Both the position numbers and the translations under genes were made by a program. Positions 8,618-18,111 of a stretch of DNA of 64,000 bases are shown here, piece after piece (positions within the stretch are counted from its first letter, which is position 1; every line of letters begins with the position of its first letter). Below the pieces are notes generated by a model. It saw only the letters and a list, made by a program, of their open reading frames with translations, was not told the origin of the DNA and searched no databases. The DNA is from Shewanella cutis (GTDB lineage Bacteria; Pseudomonadota; Gammaproteobacteria; Enterobacterales; Shewanellaceae). Location of the stretch: the NCBI RefSeq assembly GCF_022410515.1, contig NZ_JACSDI010000005.1:62001-126000 (forward strand), written 5' to 3'.

Positions 8618-9655
8618 ATGAATAAACGTATTGTGATTTGTGCCGACGGCACGTGGAATCGACCCGAGAAAGATCTTAAGGTGGATTTTCCCACCAATGT
8701 GCTACGTTTGGCGCGGGCCATTAGCCCGATGGCGGCCGATGGTAAACCTCAGCAGGTATTTTATGACTGGGGTGTCGGCTCCTATTACGATGAAGTGATT
8801 GGCGGCGCCACGGGGCGTGGGCTGCATAAAAACATCATGGATGGTTATCGCTATATTGTGCAAAACTACTCGCCCGGTGATGAGATTTATCTCTTTGGTT
8901 TTAGCCGCGGTGCCTATACAGTGCGCTGTCTGTGCGGCCTTATTAATAACTGCGGTATTCTTAAGCGTCCTGAAGCTCGGCTTATCCAGCAAGCCTTTGA
9001 CCATTATAAAAAAAGCAGTGCGCCCTTTGCCCCAAGCGGCGATAAATCCGTTGAGTTTAGGCATGAACATTGCCACGAATCGCGGGAGATTAAGTTTGTC
9101 GGCGTGTGGGATACGGTGGGCGCCATGGGGATCCCGATTTCCTTCCTCGGCTTATTTGAAGATAAAGACGAGTTTTACGACACTAAAATTGGCCGCAATG
9201 TGCGTGTTGCCCGCCATGCCTTGGCGATAGACGAGCATCGCAGCGACTTTGAGCCGACCATTTGGCAATTGCGCGACAATATGGATATGCAGCAAGTGTG
9301 GTTTGCTGGCGCCCATAGCAATATTGGCGGCAGTTATCAGCCGGATAAAGATGGCTCTTTATTGTCGGATAATGCCCTTGCGTGGATGATGGCAGAGGCT
9401 GAGCGGTTTAATTTGAGCATAGAGCCGCACTTAGCAGCGAGTTTGCAGCCAAATCCCTTGGCGACGCTGCACGATTCTCGCCGCAGTTTTTATCGGATTA
9501 AGCAGCCGTATTTGCGACCGCTTGATCCCGATGTTGCACCGGTATTGTTGCATCGCTCGGTCAAAGTGCGTTGGGAGCAAGATCCCAAGTATCGGCCTAA
9601 AAACCTGCAGGCTTACCTTGAAAAATTCGGCTGGCCACAAGAGTTAATTGATTAA
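8618..9655 (+). CDS. DUF2235 alpha/beta-hydrolase (Tle1-like phospholipase fold)
   Basis: 345-residue soluble protein of the DUF2235 family, whose best-known members are the Tle1-type phospholipases. Seen: the N-terminal CADGTWNRPEKD, the nucleophile elbow GFSRGAYTVRCL (GxSxG, about residues 97-101), VGVWDTVGAMGIP, and the late HSNIGGSY segment that holds the catalytic histidine in this fold. Strong start: AAGGATG lies just before ATG 8618. There is no signal peptide, and no type VI secretion gene (VgrG, PAAR, immunity lipoprotein) is nearby, so a housekeeping or cytoplasmic role is as likely as an effector role. It precedes btuF by 15 bp, so they may be co-transcribed. Confidence 0.85.
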   Translation: MNKRIVICADGTWNRPEKDLKVDFPTNVLRLARAISPMAADGKPQQVFYDWGVGSYYDEVIGGATGRGLHKNIMDGYRYIVQNYSPGDEIYLFGFSRGAYTVRCLCGLINNCGILKRPEARLIQQAFDHYKKSSAPFAPSGDKSVEFRHEHCHESREIKFVGVWDTVGAMGIPISFLGLFEDKDEFYDTKIGRNVRVARHALAIDEHRSDFEPTIWQLRDNMDMQQVWFAGAHSNIGGSYQPDKDGSLLSDNALAWMMAEAERFNLSIEPHLAASLQPNPLATLHDSRRSFYRIKQPYLRPLDPDVAPVLLHRSVKVRWEQDPKYRPKNLQAYLEKFGWPQELID

Positions 9656-9670
9656 ATAATAAGGAATTTA

Positions 9671-10495
9671 ATGTTAATGCGCCGCTTTATTGTCCTCAGT
9701 TTGAGCCTTGCCCTATTACCCATTACTGCCATGGCAGAGCCAGCAAAACGGATTATTGCGTTGTCTCCCCACGCGGTTGAAATGCTCTATGCCATTGGCG
9801 CGGGGGAGGCGATTGTAGCCGCGACAGATTATGCGGATTATCCCGAAGCGGCGAAAAAAATCCCCAGTATTGGTGGTTATTACGGGATCCAAATTGAGCG
9901 GGTATTAGAGCTTAATCCCGATCTGGTTGTCGTGTGGGATACGGGTAATAAAGCTGAAGATATTAATCAACTCAAAAACTTAGGGTTTAAACTGTACAGC
10001 AGTTCCCCACAAACGCTTGAAGATGTCGCCAAAGAAATGGAAGAATTAGGCCAATTAACGGGGCATGTGGAGCAGGCTAATCAAGTGGCAACGGATTATC
10101 GCCGCGAACTGCTTCGGCTTCGCAATGAAAACGCCGCTAAATCTGAGCCAAAAGTGTTTTATCAGCTGTGGTCAACGCCCTTAATGACGGTTGCTAAAAA
10201 CAGTTGGATCCAGCAGATTATTGGCGTGTGCCATGGGCAAAATGTCTTTTACGATGCGGCGAGTGATTATCCGCAGGTGAGTCTTGAGAATGTGTTACTG
10301 ACCTTGCCTGAGGTGATTTTACAAAGCGAAGAAGAAGGTAATGTAAAAGGGATTGATTGGCGCAAATGGACCGAAATCCCCGCCGTTAAAAACCAGCATA
10401 TTTATCAATTAAATGCCGATTTATTGCACCGCGCGACGCCTAGAGCTTTACTTGGCGTAAAGGCTGTTTGCGATGCCTTAGATAAGGCGCGTTAA
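9671..10495 (+). CDS. btuF: Cobalamin-binding periplasmic protein BtuF
   Basis: Substrate-binding protein of the B12 ABC transporter, 274 residues. An N-terminal signal peptide (about residues 1-22, ending AMA) is followed by the class III binding-protein fold: RIIALSPHAVEMLYAIGAGEAIVAATDYADYP, then LNPDLVVVWDTG, and a long linking helix around residues 120-150. The match to the BtuF family and the cob genes 3.6 kb upstream support a corrinoid substrate over a siderophore. The DUF2235 gene ends 15 bp upstream. Confidence 0.88.
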   Translation: MLMRRFIVLSLSLALLPITAMAEPAKRIIALSPHAVEMLYAIGAGEAIVAATDYADYPEAAKKIPSIGGYYGIQIERVLELNPDLVVVWDTGNKAEDINQLKNLGFKLYSSSPQTLEDVAKEMEELGQLTGHVEQANQVATDYRRELLRLRNENAAKSEPKVFYQLWSTPLMTVAKNSWIQQIIGVCHGQNVFYDAASDYPQVSLENVLLTLPEVILQSEEEGNVKGIDWRKWTEIPAVKNQHIYQLNADLLHRATPRALLGVKAVCDALDKAR

Positions 10496-10593
10496 TCGCT
10501 CGCCTCTTGCTGTTAAATTTAACGTGGTGAGCACAGCAATGTACTGTTTAATATATATTTATTCCATTATGTGAGATTGGCTAAGGAAGCCCT

Positions 10594-10977
10594 ATGAATA
10601 CATTACTGACTTGTTTGTTTATCGCCATGTTATTGCCGTATTTAGCCAAAGGTCCTGTCGCGTGGGCGATGGCCAAAACGGGGGGCTATGATAACCATCA
10701 TCCTCGCAGCCAGCAGGCGCAGTTAACTGGATTTGGTGCGAGGGCTTTAGCGGGGCATCAAAATGCCTTTGAATCACTGCTGATATTTGGCTTGGCGGTG
10801 CTGACTGTCATCGCAACTGGCAAGGTGACACCCATGGCCGAATGGTTAGCCATTGTGCATATTGTGGCGCGCTTTGCGTATCAGATTTTATATCTATTAA
10901 ATAAAGGCACCTTACGCTCCCTCTCTTGGTTTGTGGCGATTTTCAGTGCCTTTGGGATTTTCTTTCAAGCTTTTTAA
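10594..10977 (+). CDS. MAPEG-family membrane protein
   Basis: 127-residue inner-membrane protein of the MAPEG family (membrane-associated proteins in eicosanoid and glutathione metabolism). Four helices can be traced; the diagnostic stretch is RALAGHQNAFESLLIFGLAVL around residues 50-70, with RFAYQILYLLN in the third helix. The bacterial substrate is unknown. Monocistronic in appearance: 98 bp follow btuF and a hairpin follows downstream. Confidence 0.88.
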   Translation: MNTLLTCLFIAMLLPYLAKGPVAWAMAKTGGYDNHHPRSQQAQLTGFGARALAGHQNAFESLLIFGLAVLTVIATGKVTPMAEWLAIVHIVARFAYQILYLLNKGTLRSLSWFVAIFSAFGIFFQAF

Positions 10978-11009
10978 TGCTCGCCATTTTACAAATAAGT
11001 ACTGGACAC

Positions 11010-11032
11010 TGCTGAGCATTAACAGCTCAGCA
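11010..11032. terminator. Hairpin downstream of the MAPEG gene
   Basis: TGCTGAGC and GCTCAGCA form an 8-bp stem with a 7-nt loop 33 bp after the MAPEG stop. A short tandem repeat (CTCAGCATCAACAT twice) follows. No T-run, so termination is only inferred. Confidence 0.45.
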
Positions 11033-11136
11033 TCAACATCTCAGCATCAACATCTCAAAGGTAATTGGTTGACAAGCGTTTGTTGATTAGTGCTCGATTT
11101 CGCCCTATCTGCCTAGTCTTGGTCTCGAGGCCATTT

Positions 11137-11175
11137 GGCATCAATGCGGCAGCTAGGGCCGCCGCATTGATGGCC
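11137..11175 (-). terminator. Strong hairpin at the end of nupC
   Basis: CATCAATGCGGC (11139-11150) and GCCGCATTGATG (11161-11172) make a perfect 12-bp stem with a 10-nt loop, 4 bp beyond the nupC stop. It lacks a U-tract and may serve as an RNA-stabilising end. Confidence 0.55.
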
Positions 11176-11178
11176 GCG

Positions 11179-12447
11179 TTAGCTTAAGCTCATAAATAAT
11201 CCTGCGATAGTCGCCGCCATAAGATTAGATAAAATCCCCGCAGCCAAGGCCTTTAGCCCGAGGGAGGCGATTTCGGCGCGGCGCTCTGGCACTAGGCCGC
11301 CAATCCCTGCAATTGCGATAGCCACAGTACCAATATTGGCAAAACCACACAGCGCAAAAGATAAAATCACTTGGGTGCGCTCAGACATTGGCTGCCCAGT
11401 GGTTGCGACTAGGGCGTCCCCTGACAGGTAAGGCGCTAAGTTGATGTAGGCAAAAAATTCATTGATCACAATCTTTTGGCCAATAAAAGAGCCCGCCAGC
11501 ATGGCTTCATTCCAAGAGACGCCCATTAACCAAGCCAGTGGTGCAAATAGGTAGCCAAGGATCTGTTGCAGCGTAAGGCCCTCGAGGCCAAACCAAGCGC
11601 CAATACCACCGAGCATCCCATTGAATAAGGCAACTAAACTGATAAATGAAAACAACATTGCGCCTACCGCGAGGGCGAGTGAAAGTCCGCTCATGGTGCC
11701 AGTGGTGGCGGCATCAAGCAGATTGCGAGGTTGATTTTCCTCTGTGAGCTGTAGATGCGCATCGTTGATTGTTTCTGTTTGTGGGATCAAAAGCTTTGCA
11801 AACAGAAGGCCGCCGGGGGCCGCCATAAACGAGGCCGCGAGCAGGTACTCCATCTTTATACCTAATTGGGCGTAGCCCGCGAGCATAGTGCCCGCGATGG
11901 AGGCTAAACCGCCGCACATTACTGCAAATAACTCTGAGCGAGTCATACGCGGCATATAGGGTTTAATGAGTAGTGGCGCTTCAGTTACCCCTAAAAAGAT
12001 GTTGGCACTGGCTGACATGGATTCTGCCTTACTGGTGTTGAGCAGTTTTTGCAGCGCCCCGCCAACGGCTTTGACCACCAGTTGCATTATCCCCAGATAA
12101 TAAAGCACCGCCGACAATGCTGAGAAAAACACAATAATTGGCAATACCTTAAAAGCGATGACAAAACCGCCTGCGCCAAATAGCTCATACATTTTATCGC
12201 TAACAAGGCCGCCAAACATAAAAGACATGCCGTCATTACTGTAGCTGATGACGTTGGAGACGGCTGCAGCCATCGAGAAGATCATCGATTGCCCCAGCGC
12301 GGAGTACATCACAAATGCCCCAAGGGCCAATTGCAGTAAAAAGGCGAGGCCGACAGTGCGGTAGTTAATGGCTCGACGGTTTTCCGAGGCCAGGTATGCA
12401 ACAGCAAGTAAGGTGATGATGCCTAAGAGACTAACTAAGATTTGCAT
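11179..12447 (-). CDS. nupC: Concentrative nucleoside transporter NupC
   Basis: Inner-membrane cation-coupled nucleoside importer of the CNT family, 422 residues, about the usual length. Family landmarks: GGFVIAFKVLPIIVFFSALSAVLYYLGIMQ, the substrate-site segment FLGVTEAPLLIKPYM around residues 151-165, and the second-repeat SWNEAMLAGSFIGQKIVINEF with CGFANIGTVAI. The gene follows the nucleosidase gene at 12564 on the same strand after 116 bp, which fits nucleoside and purine salvage as a theme. Confidence 0.93.
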   Translation of the reverse strand: MQILVSLLGIITLLAVAYLASENRRAINYRTVGLAFLLQLALGAFVMYSALGQSMIFSMAAAVSNVISYSNDGMSFMFGGLVSDKMYELFGAGGFVIAFKVLPIIVFFSALSAVLYYLGIMQLVVKAVGGALQKLLNTSKAESMSASANIFLGVTEAPLLIKPYMPRMTRSELFAVMCGGLASIAGTMLAGYAQLGIKMEYLLAASFMAAPGGLLFAKLLIPQTETINDAHLQLTEENQPRNLLDAATTGTMSGLSLALAVGAMLFSFISLVALFNGMLGGIGAWFGLEGLTLQQILGYLFAPLAWLMGVSWNEAMLAGSFIGQKIVINEFFAYINLAPYLSGDALVATTGQPMSERTQVILSFALCGFANIGTVAIAIAGIGGLVPERRAEIASLGLKALAAGILSNLMAATIAGLFMSLS

Positions 12448-12563
12448 GGATTTAATCTACATTGGAATAGCGAAACAATCGCAGGCTTGGCAGTGCAAAG
12501 TGCAGGCCAAGCTCACTGTGGATGGGGGGGGAAGCTAGATCGCTTTTATCCCGCCCGAGTCAC

Positions 12564-13349
12564 TCATTTAGTGGTGCCTATCAGTTGCTGGATGATGTTC
12601 AGCACAAATTGCTGGCAATCCACTGCGGTCTGCGGGTCAAAGTCCTGATTGTGTTGATCGGTATTTGACAATATGCGAATGCTGACAAAGGGGAGTTTAT
12701 AAGCCTCTGCAACTAACGCCGCCGCTGACGTTTCCATTTCTTCGACTGCGGTGCCGAAGGTGTGGTGTAGCCAATTGATACGGTCGAGCTCGCGATTCCA
12801 TTCATCACCAGTACCTATTATTCCCTTCACAACTTTTCCCTTGGTGTATTGATGTGCTTGGGATAATGCCACCTCCACTAAGGCTGGATCTGCTTTAAAG
12901 TGGTTATGCTTGACCACTTCGCCGTGTTCACGCAGGTACATGGTCATATCGAAGTTTTGCCATTGGGTAGGGTGAATACCCTGACCCTTTGGCGTTAACT
13001 TGGTGAGATACGAACCCATATTAAAACTAGTTTCACCGATGACGATATCACCGCGATACAGCTTAGGATCATGGCCGCCAGCGGTGCCCTGATTGATGAT
13101 TAGCTTGGGTCGATAGTGGGCAATGGCCAGAGTGGTCGCCGCCGCTGCATTTGCTAAGCCTATTTCAGTGCGGGAGACCACGACAGGGTGGCCACTCAGT
13201 TCACCCTCCCAGAACGTCCATGATCCAAACGTGTTGATAGTGACCTTGCCAAGAGCGGCAATTAAGGTCTCAACTTCAATGTCCATCGCTCCTTGAACCA
13301 AAATAGGGGAAAGTGTATTGCTGGCTGATACTTGTAGGGGATTTTGCAT
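12564..13349 (-). CDS. 5'-methylthioadenosine/S-adenosylhomocysteine nucleosidase-like protein
   Basis: Phosphorylase-superfamily (PNP/UDP type) protein of 261 residues, expected to cleave the N-glycosidic bond of MTA, SAH or a related nucleoside. Seen: [17 protein letters not shown] at the start, [39 protein letters not shown], and the substrate site [30 protein letters not shown] with the catalytic aspartate. It is longer than E. coli MtnN (about 230) because of an insert around residues 115-150, so it may be a distinct subgroup. No good Shine-Dalgarno is visible at ATG 13349. Confidence 0.85.
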   Translation of the reverse strand: MQNPLQVSASNTLSPILVQGAMDIEVETLIAALGKVTINTFGSWTFWEGELSGHPVVVSRTEIGLANAAAATTLAIAHYRPKLIINQGTAGGHDPKLYRGDIVIGETSFNMGSYLTKLTPKGQGIHPTQWQNFDMTMYLREHGEVVKHNHFKADPALVEVALSQAHQYTKGKVVKGIIGTGDEWNRELDRINWLHHTFGTAVEEMETSAAALVAEAYKLPFVSIRILSNTDQHNQDFDPQTAVDCQQFVLNIIQQLIGTTK

Positions 13350-14181
13350 ATTGATGTTTTAAAAAGGGGCGGTGCGGGAATGTTAGCAATCCTCACTTTG
13401 TGGAACAAACAAGGGGACTGTGAGTAAATTGTTATGTTCAAGATGATGAGTCGATTGAAATATAAGCATATTTTGATGTTAAAGGCCGTTGCAGTTGTTT
13501 TTTAAGAAGATTCAGTAGCGCGCGTCTTAAGGCTAAAAAACGATAAATTAACAAACTAAATAATTCAAAAAACTGTTTTTAGAATATTAGGTTAGTTAAT
13601 TACGCGAGTGAGTAAGCTTTAATCAGTCGATCATTTTGGTGCTGAGGCTTTTTAAGCCTTTGAGTAGCAATTGATGGTGTTATTCGCCACAGTAAATCGA
13701 GATGAATTGCTCAATCATTAAGCTATAAATGCCGCGCAAAGCTACTTTTCCTGTTTTTAAAAAGTGCCAATAAGCAAGGGGGAGCTCAGGTTATTTAGCT
13801 TTGGTTATTGGCGCAAAGGCTATTACCGCAATGAAGCCGAGAGAGGATCTCTTTGGCGTTAGCGTGTTATGTCAAAAATATGAGTTGATGATTTTATCGC
13901 CGATTTTCTGACGTTAGTTAAGTGAGTTGTGATTTTTTGTCACCTAAGGGCTCTTGTCAAATAATCGATCATTCTTCTTGGTAAATTGTTAATTTTGACA
14001 GCTTAGAGCAAACTTTTATCTTAAACAGCTAAAACTATGTAATTTAAGGTGTTTGTGTTTTTGTATCCTATTGATTAATGGTGTTTATTTGACTGTTTTT
14101 GGTCATTAATTTGACAGTTTTCTTTATCAAAAACCTCAGCTATATTGCAGAAGTCGATACCATTTTTGAGGTTTAAATACC
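13350..14181. other. Long gene-free region
   Basis: About 830 AT-rich bases with no supported gene between the nucleosidase and a small ORF. The most structured part is 13766-13860 (annotated separately). Several TTGACA-like hexamers occur near 13990-14115, but none has a convincing -10 at 16-18 bp. Confidence 0.5.
13766..13860 (+). other. Candidate structured intergenic RNA or regulatory segment
   Basis: GCCAATAA (13766-13773) pairs perfectly with TTATTGGC (13805-13812). The following GCGCAAAGGC ... GAAGCC and AGAGgatCTCT can form further short stems. It resembles no riboswitch class I can confirm; the GCAAAGGC is only loosely like the GEMM core. Confidence 0.3.
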
Positions 14182-14406
14182 ATGTTACGTCTACTGACCT
14201 ATTGCCTAGTTGCCTTTGGCGCTTGGTTTATTTATCAGGATGCTTCCGAGTATTTTGGCATGGAGACCTTTGATAAGGCTTTAGCCGAGGATGTACAGCA
14301 TAAGGTGGAAGCGTGAAAGGCAAAAGCGGCGGCAGAGCAATATGCACAGCAACTTAAGCAGCAGGCAGCCGTAGATTGCCAAGCAACAAAGACATGTTCT
14401 CAATAG
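14182..14406 (+). pseudogene. Small membrane-protein ORF interrupted by in-frame TGA
   Basis: From ATG 14182 the frame encodes MLRLLTYCLVAFGAWFIY, an N-terminal helix, then DASEYFGMETFDKALAEDVQ and stops at TGA 14314-14316 after 44 codons. The same frame continues for another 29 sense codons with a coherent charged helix (KAKAAAEQYAQQLKQQ) and ends at TAG 14404, just ahead of a strong terminator. The likely ancestral protein is about 74 residues with Trp (TGG) at the TGA position. Either a recent nonsense mutation, a real 44-residue product, or readthrough. GAGG lies 11 bp before the start. Confidence 0.6.
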
Positions 14407-14472
14407 TGGCGATGTATTGCGTTTGTTCTTGCAGCGCTATGTAAGAAACGGTTTCGCTACTGTGTCACCACA

Positions 14473-14511
14473 TCAGAGGGGCAAATAGGATTATTTGCCC
14501 CTCTTTGAGTT
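14473..14511 (+). terminator. Rho-independent terminator after the small ORF
   Basis: AGAGGGGCAAATA (14473-14485) and TATTTGCCCCTCT (14490-14502) form a perfect 13-bp stem with a 4-nt loop, followed by TTGAGTTT. It supports real transcription of the 14182-14406 ORF. Confidence 0.8.
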
Positions 14512-14814
14512 TCTGATGTCTTATCCTTGGTCGTGGTTGGTAAAACCCAGAGGTTAGTTAGGTTTAAACTCATCCCATTGTTTATAAGTGCCACTCAAGT
14601 GCGTTTGCACACTCCAAACGTTAACATAGCCTAGCCTCATTCCTCGTTTCGCGAGCACTTGCTTGCCAGAACGAACAAAATTCAATCTCTACACATCAAC
14701 ACGCCCTAGATAAATTGCCTATCTATTAAGCAAATTGTCAGGTTTTTCTTGTTACCTTTCCCCCCTTGTATTTTGGCTAGTCGGATTGCGATTGATTTAC
14801 TCCAGAGAGATTCC
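14512..14814. other. Intergenic region upstream of the glucosaminidase gene
   Basis: About 300 bp with no supported gene or hairpin. The promoter of the glucosaminidase gene should lie here. Confidence 0.5.
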
Positions 14815-15957
14815 ATGTTGATAAAGTGTAAATTGCCCTTAGCAATGCTCATGTCGATGGTATTGTCTATATTGTCGCCTCAACTGGCGGCAACCGATTT
14901 TGGCAGCAACAATCTGAAAATTAATAAGATATTAACCAGTGGATTAGCTAGCCACTCTGATGCTGTTTGCTACCCCTTGGCAAATTGTCAGGCAACAATG
15001 CCGGCTATTATGGGATTATCTTCTTTAATTCAGCCTTCACATATGCAAGCGAATACTCAAGGAATAGTCGGTTCTCACTGGGGGAATGGTGTTGGATTTC
15101 AATTGGCACCTGAGCCGCAATCTTTGCAGCCTGCGGAGCTTAAACCTGTCACTGTGAGTATTAATTCAATTGATGAACTGATGCTCTTTTTTGAATCTCT
15201 TAATTACACACCAGAAAATTTTCATGGCGGAAATAAATCGGTACCGAGAATTACCTTTGATGCCGTGGGTGAGGGATGGCGGTCAGTATCAGACCAACTT
15301 CCTGTAAAGCAAAAGAAAATGGTATTTTTTAGATTGATGACCCCCTTAGTGTTGTTAGCGAATGAGAGAGTGTTACAAGAGCGGCAACAGGTGATGTCAG
15401 CCCCCTTAGATGACTCAGGGTTGATTGCTTTAGCTATTAAATACAAGGTCATCAGCAATCCAACACAGTCGTTATTACCATCCCATAGACAAGCCTTGTT
15501 GGAACGGGTCGATATTTTGCCTCCTTCTTTAGTATTGGCTCAAGCGGCAAAGGAGAGTGGTTGGGGAACATCGCGCTTTACGCTTGAAGGTAATGCTTTG
15601 TTTGGTCAGTGGGATTTTAATGGCAATGGTATGGAGCCTAAGCATAAGCGCGAAGGGATGGGGCGCTACGGACTTGCGCGATTCGAGACACCCTTGGCCT
15701 CCGTTGAAGGATACTTACTGAATTTAAATACCCATAGCGCCTATTACAAAATGCGTCAGCTTCGCGCTCAATCAAGGCAAGCAAATCAAATGATTACGGG
15801 GACTGCACTCGCTGGCACCTTAGATCGCTATTCAGAGCGCGGCCAGGCCTATGTTGAGATGATCCGGAAGATGATCCGCACCAATAAGCTGTATTTGGCG
15901 GATGATGCCTATCTAAATGATGATATACCATTGCATTTGCTTACAAGAACAAACTAA
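14815..15957 (+). CDS. Bax-like exported glucosaminidase-domain protein
   Basis: 380-residue exported protein with a C-terminal glucosaminidase (GH73-type) domain like E. coli Bax; it should cleave peptidoglycan glycan strands in the periplasm or outer envelope. ATG 14815 is chosen over the TTG at 14749 because it gives a clean signal peptide (K-rich start, LPLAMLMSMVLSILS, cleavage after QLAA) and has AGAGAGA upstream. The domain covers about residues 220-370: LVLAQAAKESGWGTSRF carries the catalytic glutamate, then GNALFGQWDF and YSERGQAYVEMIRKMIRTNKL. The middle region (residues 30-200) has no recognised domain. Confidence 0.85.
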   Translation: MLIKCKLPLAMLMSMVLSILSPQLAATDFGSNNLKINKILTSGLASHSDAVCYPLANCQATMPAIMGLSSLIQPSHMQANTQGIVGSHWGNGVGFQLAPEPQSLQPAELKPVTVSINSIDELMLFFESLNYTPENFHGGNKSVPRITFDAVGEGWRSVSDQLPVKQKKMVFFRLMTPLVLLANERVLQERQQVMSAPLDDSGLIALAIKYKVISNPTQSLLPSHRQALLERVDILPPSLVLAQAAKESGWGTSRFTLEGNALFGQWDFNGNGMEPKHKREGMGRYGLARFETPLASVEGYLLNLNTHSAYYKMRQLRAQSRQANQMITGTALAGTLDRYSERGQAYVEMIRKMIRTNKLYLADDAYLNDDIPLHLLTRTN

Positions 15958-16116
15958 CAATTAGGGGTTAACATTTTATCAAGTTGAGTTGCTCTGCTTA
16001 CACCTTATCAAGAAATTAGGCTTTTGGATTTTCTCCTTGATGTAATGCCGTTGATTATGCGTTTGCCGGTAAAAATATCTCTTACCTTGAATGTTTAGCA
16101 TATGCTTGTGCTTGAT

Positions 16117-16385
16117 TTATACCAATCACATTAAATATCTAATCAGTTCAGAGCCTCACAGGCATCTCAATCCAAGGCGCATTGACGAAGAAATGGTTAT
16201 TCCCTTTTAAGTCAATGTAACACGGGAGTGAGATGCCTGTGAGGCTCCCGAAGGGCGGGGTTAAACGGGCTTTATACTGCGTTTAAGGCTTTCGACAGAG
16301 CGCCACTATGCCTTCAAGCCTTCGCCTTGTCTAAAGCCCGTTTAACTCCCGCTGAATGAACAGATATTTAATACGATTGGTATTA
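16117..16385. mobile_element. MITE-like element with 30-bp terminal inverted repeats
   Basis: A non-coding 269-bp element. The left end ATACCAATCACATTAAATAT and the right end ATATTTAATACGATTGGTAT are inverted copies extending about 30 bp. Inside are two further perfect inverted repeats: a 19-bp pair (16151-16169 with 16229-16247, GCCTCACAGGCATCTCA arms) and a 14-bp pair (16261-16274 with 16332-16345, TTAAACGGGCTTTA arms), plus CATTGAC/GTCAATG. No transposase frame. Sequences with ACCAATC/GATTGGT ends are common in Shewanella and related genera (recalled, not checked). Confidence 0.75.
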
Positions 16386-16478
16386 GGATTATTTAGTACA
16401 GCTGTTTGATAAAAGTGCAGATAAGGAAAACCTAACTATACTTTGACATAAACTCAAACGTAAATCAGGACAGTTAAC

Positions 16479-18032
16479 ATGGCGCACAAGGATGTAATGA
16501 CTAAAGAGAGTGAAGTCAAATTTTCTGAAGATCTACAGCTCGTATCCACAACCGATCTGAATGGCGTCATTACCTACGCCAACCCAGGTTTTTGTCAAGT
16601 TGCTGGATATCAACTAGATGAAATGATTGGCCAGCCTCATAATTTAGTCAGACATCCTGATATGCCCAAAGCGGCTTTTGCCGATTTATGGAAACATTTA
16701 AAGCAAGGTAAACCTTGGCGTGGCATGGTCAAAAATCGCTGCAAAAATGGTAGCTATTATTGGGTTGATGCCTATGTTACTCCCATCTATGAAGATGGAA
16801 GGATTTCTGGCTATCAATCTGTCCGCTGTTGCCCTACACCTGAGCATAAAGCGCGCGCTAGTGTGATGTATAAGGAGTTGAGAGCGCTTGAAAACAAGAA
16901 AAATATATTCTGGGGTAATAAGTTACTATCAAATCACTTAATCAGTTTTCTTCTATTATCAATAGTCATTATTTGTTGTGTTTGGTGGCTAACCTTGCCT
17001 CAATCACTCTTAGTTATCTTGCCCTTACTCGCTATTATTGCCTTAAATCGGCAGCAATTATTCCTGACTCCTAGATACTTGCAGCGTTTAGAGAATGACT
17101 ACGATAGCATTAGCCGGCTGATTTTTTCTGGCGATGCTCCCCATAGTATCGCTGATTTCCATATCAAACTTGGTCAGGCACGGATAAGAACTGTGTTAGG
17201 GAGAGTCGATGATGCCACCCTTTCATTAAAATCTATTGCGGATCAGATCAGTACGTCTATGTCTACCACTAGTAGTGACATCACCTCACAAGATTCGCAG
17301 ATCCAACAAGTCGCTACTGCGGTGACTGAAATGGCATCCGCTGCGGAAGAAATTAATCGTAATATCCAAGCGAGTAATTTGCAGATTGAAGAAGCCCGTC
17401 ATCACTGCCTTGTGACGAGTCAACAACTAAAAAGTGTTGAAACTGAAGTGGCCTCTTTAGCCAGTCAAGCCGGAAAAGCTTTCGATTCTGCAGTGGCCTT
17501 GTCTAATGAGTCAGAACGAATAGACACTATTATGTCCGAAATACAAGGCATTGCTAATCAAACGAATTTGTTAGCACTTAATGCTGCTATTGAAGCGGCT
17601 CGCGCTGGAGAGCAAGGTCGCGGATTTGCAGTTGTTGCTGATGAAGTGCGTAATCTTTCGACCCGCACTCATATTGCGACTGAGCAGATTCAAACGAGTA
17701 TAGGGCATATTCAGCAAACACTAAATGAGTGGAAAGAGTTAATGCACCAGAATGTGGGCAAAACGAATACATGCCTTTCTAGTACTCGGGTTGGTGCAGA
17801 ATATTTAAATCAAATTGTGGTTGAAATTGATAAAGTTTCAGCATTTTCCATTCAAATATCTTCTGCTGCAAATGAGCAGCAAGCAGTTATTGAGGATATC
17901 AATAAAAATATCAATCTTATTTCATCCCTGTCCCATGACAATAGTATTAAAGTTGAAGGTGTTAATGCTACGAGTAAAAATTTATTGAATAGAGCAGAGC
18001 AGCTTAAGAATTTAAGTCAAACTTTTGGTTAG
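16479..18032 (+). CDS. PAS-domain methyl-accepting chemotaxis protein (Aer-type)
   Basis: 517-residue chemoreceptor. An N-terminal cytoplasmic PAS domain (about residues 15-125: [56 protein letters not shown]) matches the Aer energy-taxis type that can bind FAD. Two closely spaced hydrophobic helices (about residues 150-190) follow, then the signalling domain with the conserved hairpin tip [35 protein letters not shown] around residues 350-385. There is no periplasmic sensor domain and no C-terminal CheR-binding pentapeptide. AGGA sits 9 bp before ATG 16479. The HD-GYP gene follows after 79 bp on the same strand. Confidence 0.93.
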   Translation: MAHKDVMTKESEVKFSEDLQLVSTTDLNGVITYANPGFCQVAGYQLDEMIGQPHNLVRHPDMPKAAFADLWKHLKQGKPWRGMVKNRCKNGSYYWVDAYVTPIYEDGRISGYQSVRCCPTPEHKARASVMYKELRALENKKNIFWGNKLLSNHLISFLLLSIVIICCVWWLTLPQSLLVILPLLAIIALNRQQLFLTPRYLQRLENDYDSISRLIFSGDAPHSIADFHIKLGQARIRTVLGRVDDATLSLKSIADQISTSMSTTSSDITSQDSQIQQVATAVTEMASAAEEINRNIQASNLQIEEARHHCLVTSQQLKSVETEVASLASQAGKAFDSAVALSNESERIDTIMSEIQGIANQTNLLALNAAIEAARAGEQGRGFAVVADEVRNLSTRTHIATEQIQTSIGHIQQTLNEWKELMHQNVGKTNTCLSSTRVGAEYLNQIVVEIDKVSAFSIQISSAANEQQAVIEDINKNINLISSLSHDNSIKVEGVNATSKNLLNRAEQLKNLSQTFG

Positions 18033-18111
18033 ATTGATTTTAAAATGGTTGATTAATAGCTGTTCATTTCTAAATTTTAATCATTTGTCATTTAAACTAG
18101 AGGATAGGGCT

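Noticed and set aside
13800-13870. GEMM (c-di-GMP) riboswitch
   Set aside because: Only a GCAAAGGC stretch is similar; the tetraloop, receptor and second stem of GEMM are not recognisable.
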